64,000 nucleotides of DNA from Apoderus coryli (Eukaryota; Arthropoda; Insecta; Coleoptera; Attelabidae): the NCBI GenBank assembly GCA_911728435.2, contig OU452198.1:13364001-13428000 (forward strand), written 5' to 3'. Numbering within the stretch: the stretch's first letter is position 1; every line of letters starts with the position of its first letter. The notes beneath the pieces were generated by a model. The model was not told the DNA's origin, searched no databases, and saw nothing but the letters and a program-made list of their open reading frames with translations. The translations under genes were made by a program, and so were the position numbers. Shown piece after piece: positions 32,320 to 43,274 of the stretch.

Positions 32320-33625
32320 TAAATAGGCCTTAGTTTCAGCGATTACTTCATCATTTGACTTAAATTTCTTTCCAGCAAGCATTCTCTTGAGATCTGAAAA
32401 CAGGAAAAAGTCGCTGGGGACTGAATCTGGAGAATTCGGTGGGTGGGTAAGCAATTCGAAGCCCAATTCCTTCAATTTTGCCATAGTTTTCATCGATTCG
32501 TGACAATTGTTTGATGAAACAACGCTTCTTTCTTTGCGATTTTGGCCTTCAATCGATCCAAAATAGTAGTTGAGCAATATTATTCCATTCGCATCCCAAA
32601 ATACAACCGCCATCACCTTACTGGCCGACTGTTGCGTCTTTGCTCGCTCTGGATTCGGTTCGTCGGTTGCTGTCCACTCAGCTGACTGTCTTTTGGATTC
32701 TGGTGTGTGATAGTGAAGCCATGTTTCATCCACTGTCACATATCGACGATAGAATTCCATTTTATTGCGGTTTCACAGCGCCAAACACTTCTCTGAAGCA
32801 TCAATTCGTTGTTGTTTTTGGTCAACTGTGAGCAAACGCGGTTCCCACTTTGCACAGAGCTTTCGCATACTGTAAAAAATTATATATAAAATTCCGCATT
32901 ATTCTGTTTTAAATAAAATATTATCTATTATGCAGGTGTTTTGTACCTACAATAAAACGATCGGTTTTTCCTTTACTTTTCAGTGCTTAGTGGTAAAACA
33001 AGTATTACAGATAATATAACGACATCGATAAGGGTTGTGCATTTTTAGTGTGTTTCATCTCTTTTTTCTCTTAGATATATTATATCAGTCCAATTTTAAC
33101 AACGAACGTAAACGTAAGCATAAAAAGAACGATCTCTTCCATTTTCAATAATTTAGTAATTAAGTGTTTTGTTTAGTTTTAAGTGTTATAATAAATTTAG
33201 ATTAACTAAAACACAAAGGGTTTTATTACGAATCAGTCCGGTAATTAATAAACGTCATTTCAAGTAACCTTTTTTACACATACTCAAATATTCGTGTAAA
33301 ATGATAAAAACAGTACTATCTGATATCTTTATAACGTTAGTTAGCTCGTGCACCTTCAATTTGCGATCGTTCATAACCCATTTGTGAATTTTTTTGACGT
33401 TTTCTGGAATAACAGCCTCATTTGGGCGTTCACTGCGCTCTGCATCATGTGTGCTGGTACGACCACGTTTAAATTCAGCAGTCCCCTTCTCTACCATTTG
33501 TCTCAATGGAGCAGAGTTCGGATAATATTTATCAAGCCATTGTTTGATTTCCACTGTATTTTTTTTTACATCAAAAAGCAATAGTTTATCAAAACTCGAA
33601 ATTCACTTTTTTTCAATAACAAACG
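32320..33625 (-). pseudogene. Classic mariner transposase relic, split by a solo LTR
   Basis: The minus-strand N-terminal part (about 33625-33284) reads KSEFRVLINYCF, IKQWLDKYYPNSAPLRQMV, EFKRGRTSTHDAERSERPN, and HEYLSM. After the 408-bp insertion it resumes as RKLCAKWEPRLLTVDQKQQR, VTVDETWLHYHTPESKRQSA, and VMAVVFWDANGIILLNYY. It ends with GFELLTHPPNSPDSVPSDFF and LFSDLKRMLAGKKF. This is the DD34D mariner pattern with the first Asp kept (VDETW). The HDNAxxH motif has become SSNNCHE, losing the second Asp. At least one stop and the insertion are present. The C-terminus is replaced by the element at 31912-32316. Dead. Confidence 0.88.
32871..33278 (-). mobile_element. Solo LTR inserted in the mariner
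   Basis: A 408-bp segment with TG...CA ends (TGTAAAAAATT...CCTTTTTTACA), flanked by the 5-bp direct repeat CATAC (32866-32870, 33279-33283). Removing it and one repeat joins the two parts of the mariner frame. AATAAA-type signals lie inside. Size, ends and 5-bp duplication fit a solo LTR from a BEL/Pao- or copia-like element. It does not match the BEL LTR at 9889. The strand shown is a guess, since the ends are symmetric. Confidence 0.75.
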
Positions 33626-33823
33626 CTGCTTCACACAAAATGCTATAACTCACGAATCGTCAGTCAGATTGCTGTCAAATTTATACACGCATCGCTTGAG
33701 GGTTAGTACTAAATGAAAATCATATGGAAAAAATTCTAGTAACGCCATCTATATGTGTCATCTTATGGCCTTTTTGAATGACCAAAGAGAATAAAAGGTA
33801 TTTAGTTTTTATTATATGCTTAC

Positions 33824-33971
33824 TCTTTCTTGTTCTGTGACGTCAACTTTTTCAGCTCTCTGGATTACTTGAACTATAGCTTCTTGTTCTTCGACACCTA
33901 TAGGTTGTTGATTGGAATTTTGAGAACAACCGCTTAAGAGTGCAGTTTTGTTGCTCCACCCTGTTTTTAAT
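33824..33971 (-). CDS. Rph: Rabphilin internal exon: N-terminal helix of the Rab-binding domain
   Basis: The 148-bp minus-strand exon has an acceptor CAATTTCCAG|ATTAAAAACA and a donor GAAAGA|GTAAGC. It encodes LKTGWSNKTALLSGCSQNS, then VEEQEAIVQVIQRAEKV and EQER. LxxGWS and the Glu-rich helix E(E/Q)xxxIxxVIxRAE...EQER are the conserved N-terminal features of rabphilins before GRLVxRLENMR. It enters with one base completing a codon and leaves in phase 0, matching the next exon exactly. The preceding exon (start Met and Trp-rich N-terminus) was not found and should lie at higher coordinates. Confidence 0.88.
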
Positions 33972-34074
33972 CTGGAAATTGAAAAAATTTTTAAATATAT
34001 TATGCACACAATTACTTCTTATTCTATAAAAATGTAGAGATAAATTAAAGAAACTGGTTACTTAATCATAACAT

Positions 34075-34440
34075 ACAGGGTTTCGAAGAAAGTATAGCAT
34101 CTGATTACATTGAAAATTTAATACGATTATATTGAGAATATGAATTCTCAAAGTAAGTATAGAATTAGATTATATTAAACATTTGGTATGACTATTTTGA
34201 GAATATGAGCTCGTACAGGGTTTAGATTGAAGTATTATATCTGATTACATTAAAAATTTAATATGATTATATTGAGAATATGTATTCTCAAAGGAAGTAT
34301 AGAATTAGATTATATTAAACATTTGGTATGACTATTTTGAGAATATGACCTCGTACAGCGTTTATATTGAAGTATTATGTCTGCTTACATTTAATATCAT
34401 TATATTGAGAATATGAATTCTCAAAGTAAGAATAGCATCT
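34075..34440 (+). repeat. Tandem array of a 140-bp unit, 2.6 copies
   Basis: Units start at 34075, 34215 and 34355 with ACAG(G/C)GTTT. Each contains TGATTACATT, TATTGAGAATATG and a GAATTCTCAAAG-like block. The array lies about 100 bp upstream of a rabphilin exon, in the intron. Confidence 0.8.
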
Positions 34441-34549
34441 TTTAACTAGACGCACAAAAATTGCCTTATGTACATCCCATGTTTTATCGCATTTTAATTT
34501 TTGTGATTCCGTCTATAATTCTTGCCTTACAAGTATTGATTGTGGTAGA

Positions 34550-34870
34550 ATACCGAAATTACAGAACAACTGTCTGCATCTTGTATCTTACACAGTGCTT
34601 GTCTTTATTTTAACGTTCTACATAACAAAACGCCTCCATATTTGTTTGCCAAAATCAACATTAGGTTTAAGGGAACACTGACTCCACCAACTCATTCCAA
34701 AGAATTGTTTAAGAGCTCATATTCGTATAACGTCACTCGCATTTAAATGATTTGCCAATTGATATCCGGAAATCTAAAAGTATTGGGCACTTCAAGAAGA
34801 ATTTATCTAAGTATTTATTTAATATACAAAGAAGTGTGTGATCACTCTTGATGTGGCTCAATTATTATAG
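34550..34870 (+). pseudogene. Eroded LINE ORF2 C-terminus
   Basis: Forward-strand pieces in shifting frames read FVCQNQH-like, then NDLPIDIRKSKSIGHFKKNL, SKYLFNIQ. (F)N.LP..IR...S...FK..L..YL is the typical end of Jockey-type LINE proteins. Several stops and frameshifts are present. Confidence 0.55.
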
Positions 34871-34957
34871 TATAATGTGGAAGTACATATTTATAATTCT
34901 AGATTAAGTTAAGATTTGTCCTATGTGTTTGGGGATATAAACTTACATTATACCTAC

Positions 34958-36610
34958 GCACATGATGATTTGTTTTAAATTATGAAAATAACTGTCATGT
35001 AAATCGTGCGGCCATTTAATGCTCGCTATCCCATGAGGCAACAATGCCCTGCCAGTCGGCGAACGCAGAACGAGAGTAGGCCAACGTCAATAAAAACATC
35101 CATACTGGCCGTAATTAAATAATTTTAAGTCAGAGGCAGTGCCTCTAGTCTCTATGCACGGCGAGTTGCCAGTTTTAATTATTGTTTTCTACTACCACAT
35201 TGATTAATATTAGTCTCCGATTTTCTTATTAAACAGAAACTAATCAGCTAATAGTTAACTGCTCACATTTTTATGTGTTGTATACCAAAGTTTTTTTTTA
35301 ATTTAATAATTTATGTTTACCTACTAATTTATGTGAGTTGAGTTGATAATCTATTGAATTGCTATAAATTGTATATTCATTCATCGCAGGCATGTACTCA
35401 TGTACGTATTTTATTTTCAAAGTATTTATTATATGAGTACAAATTCCATTTATCTCTATCAACGTTTTCAAGTTTAACGTTAAACTTGAAACACATTAAT
35501 ATCAATTGGAGTTGCCCAATAATTCTGTCTAGCATAGTAGGTATTACTGCAGCAATACATTAATTTGTGAAACAAAAATGGAAAGTGAAGCAGTGCCTCT
35601 TCATGCGTTTTTAGATATACAGCAAATTGAGTGACAGCAACAAAACATCCACGTCTGTCTTATACCCCTTCATTTACTACTTAGTGTTCTCTCGCTTTGA
35701 CATATGTCAAATCAATATTGATCATACATTATCTTTAATCTTTGTTCAATTCATCTTTCTGTTTTCTTTTGCTTCCTTATGTTTTGATTATAATATTATT
35801 ATACGTAGCACCTACCTATTTTGTAAATTATTATTTCTTTCTGGTTTTTCTTTATAATAATCGTAATAAATTAAGGGACACTAGGGACAGGCAATAAATA
35901 CAATAAATAAATAGGTATTTACTAATTTTTGGTGTAAAGATTCTTAAAGTGAAGCATTTTTTTTTGTGCTAGTGTAGTGATAGTGAATGGTTAATAGTAT
36001 GTAAAATATGGATGTTCTAGGTCCAGGCTGTAGTGCACCAACGCCGACAATAGTACAAGTAAACGTAGATTTAGAAATGCGGAATTCTGGGGATATCATC
36101 AATTATTTATAGCGTATGGCGGTCATTTTCTAAGCGATACCACGATAAACTATACGTCGTTCAAGAATTAGGTAGGCCTATTCCAGATTTAAGTAAATAT
36201 TTAATAAATATTGGCACCGCGGGAAAAACTAGGGGTTTTAATAATGATTGGTACAAAAAGTTTGATTGGTTAGCTGGGAGCGCGGAGTTAAAACAATTAT
36301 TTTGTTGACCTTGTGTCATGTTTTCAGTATCTAATAATACTTAGTCTAAAAATGGGTTTTCTGATATAAAAAATTTAGCTCGTAGTCTGGCTATTCACGA
36401 CAAAAGTGCTGCACATATTGGATGTAAATGTAAATTAGGTATTTATCATGAAAAATCAAAAACAAAATATAGCTTCTGTTATTGATAGTTCCCAAATAAT
36501 CAGCAAATAATATACATGATATTATAATATTGGTAATTGGTAATCAACATTTTTTTCTATAAAAATCTTTGTACTGCCTCACAACCCTCAGGACTCACGG
36601 GCCGCCACTG
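34958..36610 (+). mobile_element. hAT-like element, copy 1 (left end missing)
   Basis: Matches 43374-44820 over almost its whole length. The right end is ...ACTCACGGGCCGCCACTG (complement CAGTGGCGGCCCGTGAGT). The roughly 100-bp left terminus of copy 2 is absent, so this copy is truncated. It holds a TTF-type zinc-finger coding relic that copy 2 has partly lost. Confidence 0.78.
36010..36425 (+). pseudogene. TTF/ZMYM-type zinc-finger relic of a hAT-like transposase
   Basis: Starts MDVLGPGCSAPTP and runs through NVDLEMRNSGDIINYL to a stop. In a shifted frame it continues VQELGRPIPDLSKYLINIG, GFNNDWYKKFDWLAGSAELK, QLFC, and DIKNLARSLAIHDKSAAHIG with two further stops. WLxxSxxxxxxFCxxCxLF...GFxxxxxxxxxxxxHxxSxxHI is the TTF-type zinc finger found at the N-terminus of many hAT-derived proteins (ZMYM1-like). 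No catalytic domain follows. Confidence 0.72.
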
Positions 36611-38862
36611 GATATTATATATTCAATAGAAAATTCTGCATATTTAAAAATAAAAATATCTTCAATAAAGAAGTAGGTAGTCCATATTTCAGTGGAGTTT
36701 GATATGACTAATATGACATCTCATATACATAACAACCAAAATAAAAATACCTGTTCAAAATACAAATTTATTAAATATACCTACTATGAAACACCTCTAA
36801 ATTTAGTAAATATATTATAGCATTAATTATTACATATTTTATTATATTACATATTATAATTTTATATTATATAATTCAAAATCTTGTTGAAAAATGAATC
36901 TGCGATTGGGAGTAGATTTTTCCAAAATCTAAGTTAATCAAAAAAAAAAAAAGTTATATTTATTCTAAAAATAAATATTAGTGACGCAGAAAAATGTGGC
37001 ATTTGTGTTTATAGAGAAATGAATGTAGGACTTACTAAAACATATGCTCTAAGATCGTTTAATATACAGGGTGTTAGTAAATAAGTGCGACAAACTTCAG
37101 GAGGTAATTCTGCATGAAAAAATAATGACAGTTTGCTATATAAACACATGTCCGCAAATGCTTCGTTTTCTGCTGAGATACAGTTAAAGTTTTTCTTAAA
37201 AACTGAAGATTTATTGATTGCTCTGGAACCGGTGGAGATATGCAAATGAAATTTAGTGGGTGTTAAGAGGTGCTGATTAGGTTGACTGTATCTCCGTTAT
37301 CTCGAAGATGCGGTGGGACAGCCCACAGTGTTTGGTGCTGGCTGCTTTCATATTATCGTGAAGGAGTCGAAGTATCTGAATTGAAGTAACTATAGAATAG
37401 ATTGACACATGTAAGCAACCAAATTTTCAATATAATCCTATGTCTCGTTTTCGTTTTCCGTGAATCACTGCGTATAATATCTAACTTTAATATCTTCTTC
37501 AAGTGTCTCTTGAACATTTTAAAAATTATGTTAACGATAACATATTTGAAAGTCATATTGCTGCCAAATCCCTCATGGATATGCGTATAGAGAAAATGTG
37601 TGGAGTGTATTCTGCACACATAGGGACACGAAATAATTATTTACATATTCAACGGAAAAACATTCAACGTTTCCTATGTGATTTACTCTAGAACTCTTCA
37701 TTACCAAAAATTATCATACTGTTAAAGAATGAGTGAGCTTCGATTATACTAATCAACAATTTAAAATAACCTGCTAAAATATAACATAATTTCGTTTTCC
37801 TTAAATAAGATATTTCTTATTTAAATAAAACATATTATTCATTCTGAAACTGATGATAGTGTTCCGTAACATATATTGGAATCTACTGCAGTCCAACCCA
37901 ATCCAATTTCACATGATTTTAAAAATGTCTTTGTGGTGCAGAGCCTTGTGTTAAATTTAGAACATATCGTTTAAGCGAAATATTATTTAAATTATGTATA
38001 ATTCATTTTTATTTTAACTTGTTGTTGTCATATTATGTAATTGTGCTGCCTTTTTTACAACACCTTTTTTGATTGTTTTCGGTATTTTGATTTCAGTGAC
38101 TGATGATGTGGGTATAGATCCCCGAAACATGTAGTAGTTTAATTTCAATAAGACTTTTGTGACATTAGAAATGTGACACTTAGAACGAATAATTTGTTGA
38201 CCTTGGTTTTTTGGCAACAGTGCAATTATATTTAGCAGCATGTTATGATAATATGGTCAACGTTTTTACCTTGTCTTGATAGATTTTGAAACCACAAAGT
38301 TTTATCACTTAAATTTTTCAAAACAATCGTGTTTCGTCCCGAAATCTTTTTTTTTTATAATTTTATTTTCTTTTTGTTTCAATTAAATAATTCCTGTTTA
38401 TTAAGTTATAATTAAAATCCGCGTATTTATAAATTTTTCAAACTAAGCCTTCTGTCTCTCTCATTTTCTTATATCTTTTACTCGCGATACGAGAATTTGG
38501 AGTTTTTTATTTCGTACCACATCGATAGGTACTCTGCCAATTGAAAAGGAGAGAAGTGGGCTGGACAATTGCTGTTTGACCGCCATATCGACCACTGAGT
38601 TTTTTTCAATAAAACTTAATTTTGTTAGGTATAATATATACCGCTTTCCATCAATTCCACAATATTGGGTTCTCGTATTAAAGTGAACTTCATTACGCAA
38701 GTGACTGTTACGTGTGTGTGTGTGTTTGGACATTGGAATTATATAAGCCGGCCGGCTAGTGTTGGGAGTTGAAACCGTATATAGGTAAGAACTTCCAATT
38801 CTCTCGTCTCATTTATTCATTCATAATTTTTTGTAATATCTTGGAATACAGTCTTCCTTGAA
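36611..38862. other. Non-coding stretch with scattered element ends
   Basis: Contains an ACAGGGTGTTAGTAAATAAG terminus at about 37068, a CTGATGATGTGGG...CCCCGAAAC motif at about 38099 and a (GT)n run near 38715. The short frames at 37009-37245, 37353-37619 and 38461-38733 show no known domain. Confidence 0.45.
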
Positions 38863-38926
38863 GAAAACTAAGCATACGATTTGTTTCAAATGTACACATT
38901 TGAAACAAATCGTATGCTTAGTTTTC
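38863..38926. repeat. Near-perfect 64-nt palindrome
   Basis: The arms (31 bp each) begin GAAAACTAAGCATACGATTT and meet at a 2-base centre (AC). There are no mismatches. Such a sequence can extrude as a cruciform or fold as a long RNA hairpin. Confidence 0.9.
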
Positions 38927-38984
38927 TGTACCAAGGATTAGTGAGGTCTTAATTGCAAAAATAGACAAAAAAATTCTTTACAAA

Positions 38985-39300
38985 ACTTTTAGGCACTGAA
39001 GAGATGTACAACCCTAAAATGTTTTCAATTATACAGGGTATATTTTCTTAATGCGACACCCTGTATATTTTAACAAAAATGAATGGCGCTCTAAAGACAA
39101 GAACAATGACATGAGGCTTTATAAGCCTAGGTCCAGTAGTTTTTAAAATATTTGTAAATAATGGTTAATTTTGACATAAATTTGAGGCGTTGTGGACATA
39201 CCAATTTTTCATGTCAGATCCGTTTGAATTCCCTTCTTTTCTTCGTTTTACTGGATTTCATTGACCTCTAAGTTGTAATTTTTCAGGGTGGTCACATTAT
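38985..39300 (-). repeat. Dispersed element, copy 2 (opposite orientation)
   Basis: Reverse-complement match to 31912-32316 (shared AATGGCGCTCTAAAGACAAG region, CCTAGGTCCAGTAG, TTTCAGGGTGGTCAC). A block with two CCCTGTAT-type motifs at about 39033-39066 interrupts the match. Confidence 0.65.
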
Positions 39301-39619
39301 ATAAATTGTATTTTTATGGAAAAATCTTAAATGGACACCTTGTATATCTGCCTAAATTCGAGAGGTTCCTTTCCCATACTTTTTATTGACATCAAATTTC
39401 ATGAGCTTAAGGCTAACGGTTTCTTATAAAAAATTATTGGAACAAACAAAAAATAAAAGTTGCCATTTTTTGTCATTTTAATATTTTTTTTTTCTATTTA
39501 AAAGCCAAAAAGTTAAATTACAGTTTTGTTTTAATAGTTTGCAAATAGACCCTCTTAAAAAATAAAAATAAAATGGTCTTAACACATATTTTTGTACAAT
39601 TTAACTTTAAATAGAATAA
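39301..39619. other. Non-coding, probably the mariner flank
   Basis: A+T-rich. An ACACCTTGTATATCTGCC-like terminus lies at about 39335. No coding content. Confidence 0.4.
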
Positions 39620-39863
39620 AAATTGGTTAAACCAAAATTTCCCTGGAAGATGGATAGGACGTAGAGGAGCCACAAATTCTATGGGGAGTATATTATAGAA
39701 ATAGTTTACCGTGAGCCACCAGCCACCATAGAAAACATGAAAATTAGAATTCGAAATGCTTTTGCATCCATTACTCTCCAACTGCTCCAACGAGCTAAAA
39801 ATTCATTTATTTTAAGACTGCAGAAGTGTCACAAACAAGGTGGTCGACATTTAGATTGTTTAT
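39620..39863 (+). pseudogene. Mariner transposase C-terminal relic lacking the third catalytic block
   Basis: The forward strand reads FPGRWIGRRGAT, then jumps directly to NSMGSIL and IVYREPPATIENMKIRIRNA, then LLQRAKNSFILRLQKC and GGRHLDCL-stop. The usual WPPRSPDLTPLDFFLWG segment between RRG and the next helix is missing. A TGGTCCAGGATGAACC-type end at about 39970-39990 may be the right terminus of this element. Confidence 0.7.
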
Positions 39864-40472
39864 AGTTTAGTTTAAGATATATTTTTAGTATGGTATAGAT
39901 TGTGTGTACTTGTTTAGTAGAAATAGGTAATTTTGCATTTAATTTAAGCTTATATTTTATTCTATTTGGTTCATCCTGGACCACCCTTTTGTATATTTAT
40001 TTATATATTTAATTATTATCCTACTTTTTGCTTTGCTTATTAATCTATTGGAATTTTTTTCTAGTTTTTACTATTACTACAGTTACTTGATTTTCAATTT
40101 CTAATTAATACATGTTTATGCATCCACAAACAATTTATCATTTACTTTTGTTCGTGTTAAGGGAAGGGTTGAGGGAGTATTTATTGCGCAATCAATAGAT
40201 CTACACTTTTTTATATATCTGTAATACTTGCCGTTGTTTTTATTGTTTTTGTCAATAGTGCGTGTTATAGGGTGCATTTTTTTGTTGTTATGATGATAAT
40301 TGGTTTGTTGTATGTGTGCTGTGCTTTGCTAGTGGGATTTACTGCTATCAATTTGAATCCCATAAAAAATGTTCTTATAATATTTAGTTGTAATGTAATA
40401 GTTAGTAAGTGTAAGTAATTCATTTTGCGGCTACAGCAGCTCTTGATATGCCTATCAAGAAGCTGATTTTTT
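39864..40472. other. Non-coding stretch
   Basis: T-rich DNA between the mariner relic and a LINE. Nothing recognised apart from the possible mariner terminus at about 39970-39990. Confidence 0.45.
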
Positions 40473-42232
40473 ATGCGATTTAGTATAGACTATTTCGCAT
40501 TATACACTGTTAAAATGTTAAAATATGCTAGTCCTTACATAAATATATTTATAACACATATAATAAACTCCTGTTTAGAAACGAATTATTTTCCTGATGC
40601 GTGGAAGGAGGCCGTTGTTAATCCATTGCCGAAGGTTACGACGCCAGAAGCCTTTTCAGATTTACGACCGAGATAAGCATACTTCCAGTGTTGCCAAAGA
40701 TTTTGGAAAGAGCAGTTTATCGGCAGATTGTTCGGTATGTGGATTCTCACAAAATTCTTCCGGATTGTCAAGCTGGGTTTCGCTCAGGATTCAGTACTTT
40801 CCCGGCTCTTAACCAACTGACGGATGACATTGTTAGAGGAATTGATGATAAACTACTGACGTATCTTGCAACTTTAGATTTCTCGAAGGCTTTTGATACT
40901 ATAAGTCATACTTTGTTGTCTGCCAAATTGAAGATTTATGGCTTTTCTGTTGGTGCTATGCATTTTATTCAATTTTATCTATCCAATCGGACTCAACGTG
41001 TATACGTAAATGGTAATCGGTCATCCTTAAAAAATGTGAGTTCTGGAGTTCCTCAGGGATCAATTTTGGGGCTGCTTCTTTTCATATTGTACACGGCAGA
41101 TATTCTTACATCTACAAAATTTTGTAAAGTCAATGCCTTTGCAGATGACACACAGATTTATGTATCCTTTAATAAAACAAATACTGGTGAAACTATTAAA
41201 AATATAAATATGGATCTTCAATCCCTACAAAGCCTATCAGCAAAACATAATTTAAAACTTAATCCAGAGAAGTGTCATGTTATGTCCATTGAATCTGGTT
41301 TCCAATGTGAAAAATTTGGGTGTGTGTAATTATTTATTAAAGAAATGTTTTGGAACGTTAAGATTGTTGTTTTCATACAGACATGAGATTTCACGCCTTC
41401 TCTAAAAGAAATGTTGTCTGACTCGTTGGTTCTCTCCAAGTTTAGTTACGCCGATACTGTTTACGGATCTTACGTCGATAAACAAAATCAAGCCAGAATA
41501 CAGAGGGTACAGAACTTCTGCTGCCGGTTTGTTTTTTGCTTGAGAAAATATGATCACATATCACATAAGATTAAAGAACTTAATTGGCTAAAGATGTCTG
41601 AAAGACGGGAACTCAGTTTTTGCTCTTTATTATTTAAAATTATTAAAACAAAATTACCGACAGTACTGTTTGATAAGTTGAGCCCGCGTTCATCCATTCA
41701 CAGCATTAATGTAAGATCAAGAAATCTGCTACATATACCTAGGCATAGAACAACCATGTTTAGGAAATGTTTTACTTATAACGCGGTAAAGTTGTATAAC
41801 TCTTGTATTTCCCAACACGTCTAATCCAGTTTAAACTCATTCAGAATAAAAATAAGAAATATGTTGTTGAGCAAACGTCAGTAGCCTTTCGGGCTATTAA
41901 ATAATATTTAATATTTCATTTATGTGTGTGTTTTGTCTTATATCCTAAGATTGGCTATATGTATTTATATATTATTAATGTTAATAATGATGATTTTTAT
42001 TATTTATATACTTTGTCTTTTATCATCATAATAATGCTAATTTATATCTTTTTTTCTCCTTTGTAGCATATTGTTATTATTAAATTAAAGTAGCTAAGTA
42101 GTGTGGAAGTGAATTGTCATGTCTGTGTAATTTGCAAATTAGGTTAAGTGCTTGGAGTAGCAAATTGCTAAACTTCGGCTTGTTTGTAAATTTCTTCCAA
42201 ATAAAGACGATTTATTATTATTATTATTATTG
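40473..42232 (+). pseudogene. Jockey-like LINE, ORF2 in three frames with 3' tail
   Basis: The first piece (40473-40676) gives NYFPDAWKEAVVNPLPKV. The second (40688-41329) gives LPKILERAVYRQIVRYVDSH, QAGFRSGFSTFPALNQL, LDFSKAFDTISHTLL (motif A), SSGVPQGSILGLLLF, and VNAFADDTQIYVS (FADD). After a stop and about 80 bp, the third (41411-41824) gives LSKFSYADTVYGSYVDKQNQ, QRVQNFCCRFVF and a C-terminus. A 3' UTR ends in (TTA)n at about 42215-42232. RT motifs are present, but two frame breaks and the absence of an endonuclease make it dead. Confidence 0.87.
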
Positions 42233-42793
42233 TATTGTGATGGTTTGATACTAATAAACGGAATGATTATTATTATTAATATTACTCCTTTGTGAACAGT
42301 TTTTATTGCAAAGCAAAGTGAACTATTTATGGTCCACATGGTATTCCAATAAACTATTTTTGTATTATAATGTATGATTAAATTCAAATATAGAAGATAA
42401 TTATTTAAATGTTACTTGCTAAATTATTCTGTTCCACAAATCCGATCATGTCACTCGGAAATTCCAACAAAAGAGCATCTGCTTTGTTTACCGACACGTG
42501 CTGCACACACAAAGAAGTTTTGATTTCGACAGGATAGAAGCTTTATTGATTATACTTGCATATATTTATGTTCGAACAACGGCATCGTATTGCAATAGAT
42601 TGTGATGCAATTATGCTTAAGTCACTTTCATCAGGCTCGGGCGCTGCACTCTTAAAGGGGCGAAATTGACCATTTCTTCTGCAGGTAAAAGTAGCATAGC
42701 AAGTAAATTTGTGTTAAAAATCAATTTTACTATACTTAAACAAAATCTGGTGAAAAATTATTCTTTCATTATTGTTTCAGTTAGGTTTTTGGT
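42233..42793. other. Non-coding stretch
   Basis: Contains (TTA)n at about 42265 and no recognisable gene. Confidence 0.45.
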
Positions 42794-43266
42794 TCAGATG
42801 AACTTTTTCAAAATAAAATCAAAGTTTGAACACAGGTTCTTTGCAATCCCAACGTCAGCCAATCTAAAAGAATAATAAATTTGAAAATCATCCGCATATT
42901 GATGAGATTTACATGGTTTCAAATGGCTATCAAAATCTGCCGTATATATTGAGAATATTAATGGGCCCAGCACACTACACTGTGGCACATCACTAGAAAT
43001 CCTACGAAAATTAGAAACATTTGCATTTTTAACTACCCTTTGTTTTCTATCTAATATTGACGAAAGAAATTGACACAATTTTCAGAAAATCCAAAATAAC
43101 TCAATTTAGTTAGTAGGGTGGCATGGTGGATAGTACCAAAGGCTTTTCTATATGATCTAGAAGAATCAAGTTAGTATTGTTCCCCATATCACAATCAAGC
43201 GTTAATTATATCGTCAGGAACTTGTAGCAATGCTGTTGTTGTGCTATGCAGAGGTCTAAATCTCGA
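42794..43266 (-). pseudogene. LINE reverse transcriptase fragment, interrupted by a hAT element
   Basis: The minus strand from 43266 reads FRPLHSTTTALLQVPDDI, then RKAFGTIHHATLLTKLSYFG (motif A, degraded), and then the frame 43078-42794 with SSDVPQCSVLGPLIFSIYTA and HQYADDFQIYYSF (YADD). Stops and substitutions (SDVPQC for SGVPQG) show decay. The fragment breaks at the hAT target duplication and should resume after 44828. Confidence 0.75.
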
Positions 43267-43274
43267 CTGAGTAG

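Noticed and set aside
37009..37245. 78-codon frame starting in the ACAGGGTGTTAGTAAATAAG element.
   Set aside because: It reads through a repeat terminus and has no recognisable protein features.
38096..38136. CTGATGATGTGGG...CCCCGAAAC resembles a hammerhead core.
   Set aside because: There is no cleavage triplet in the right place and no stem I or stem III pairing. Similar CTGATGA...CGAAAC stretches are common in dispersed repeats.
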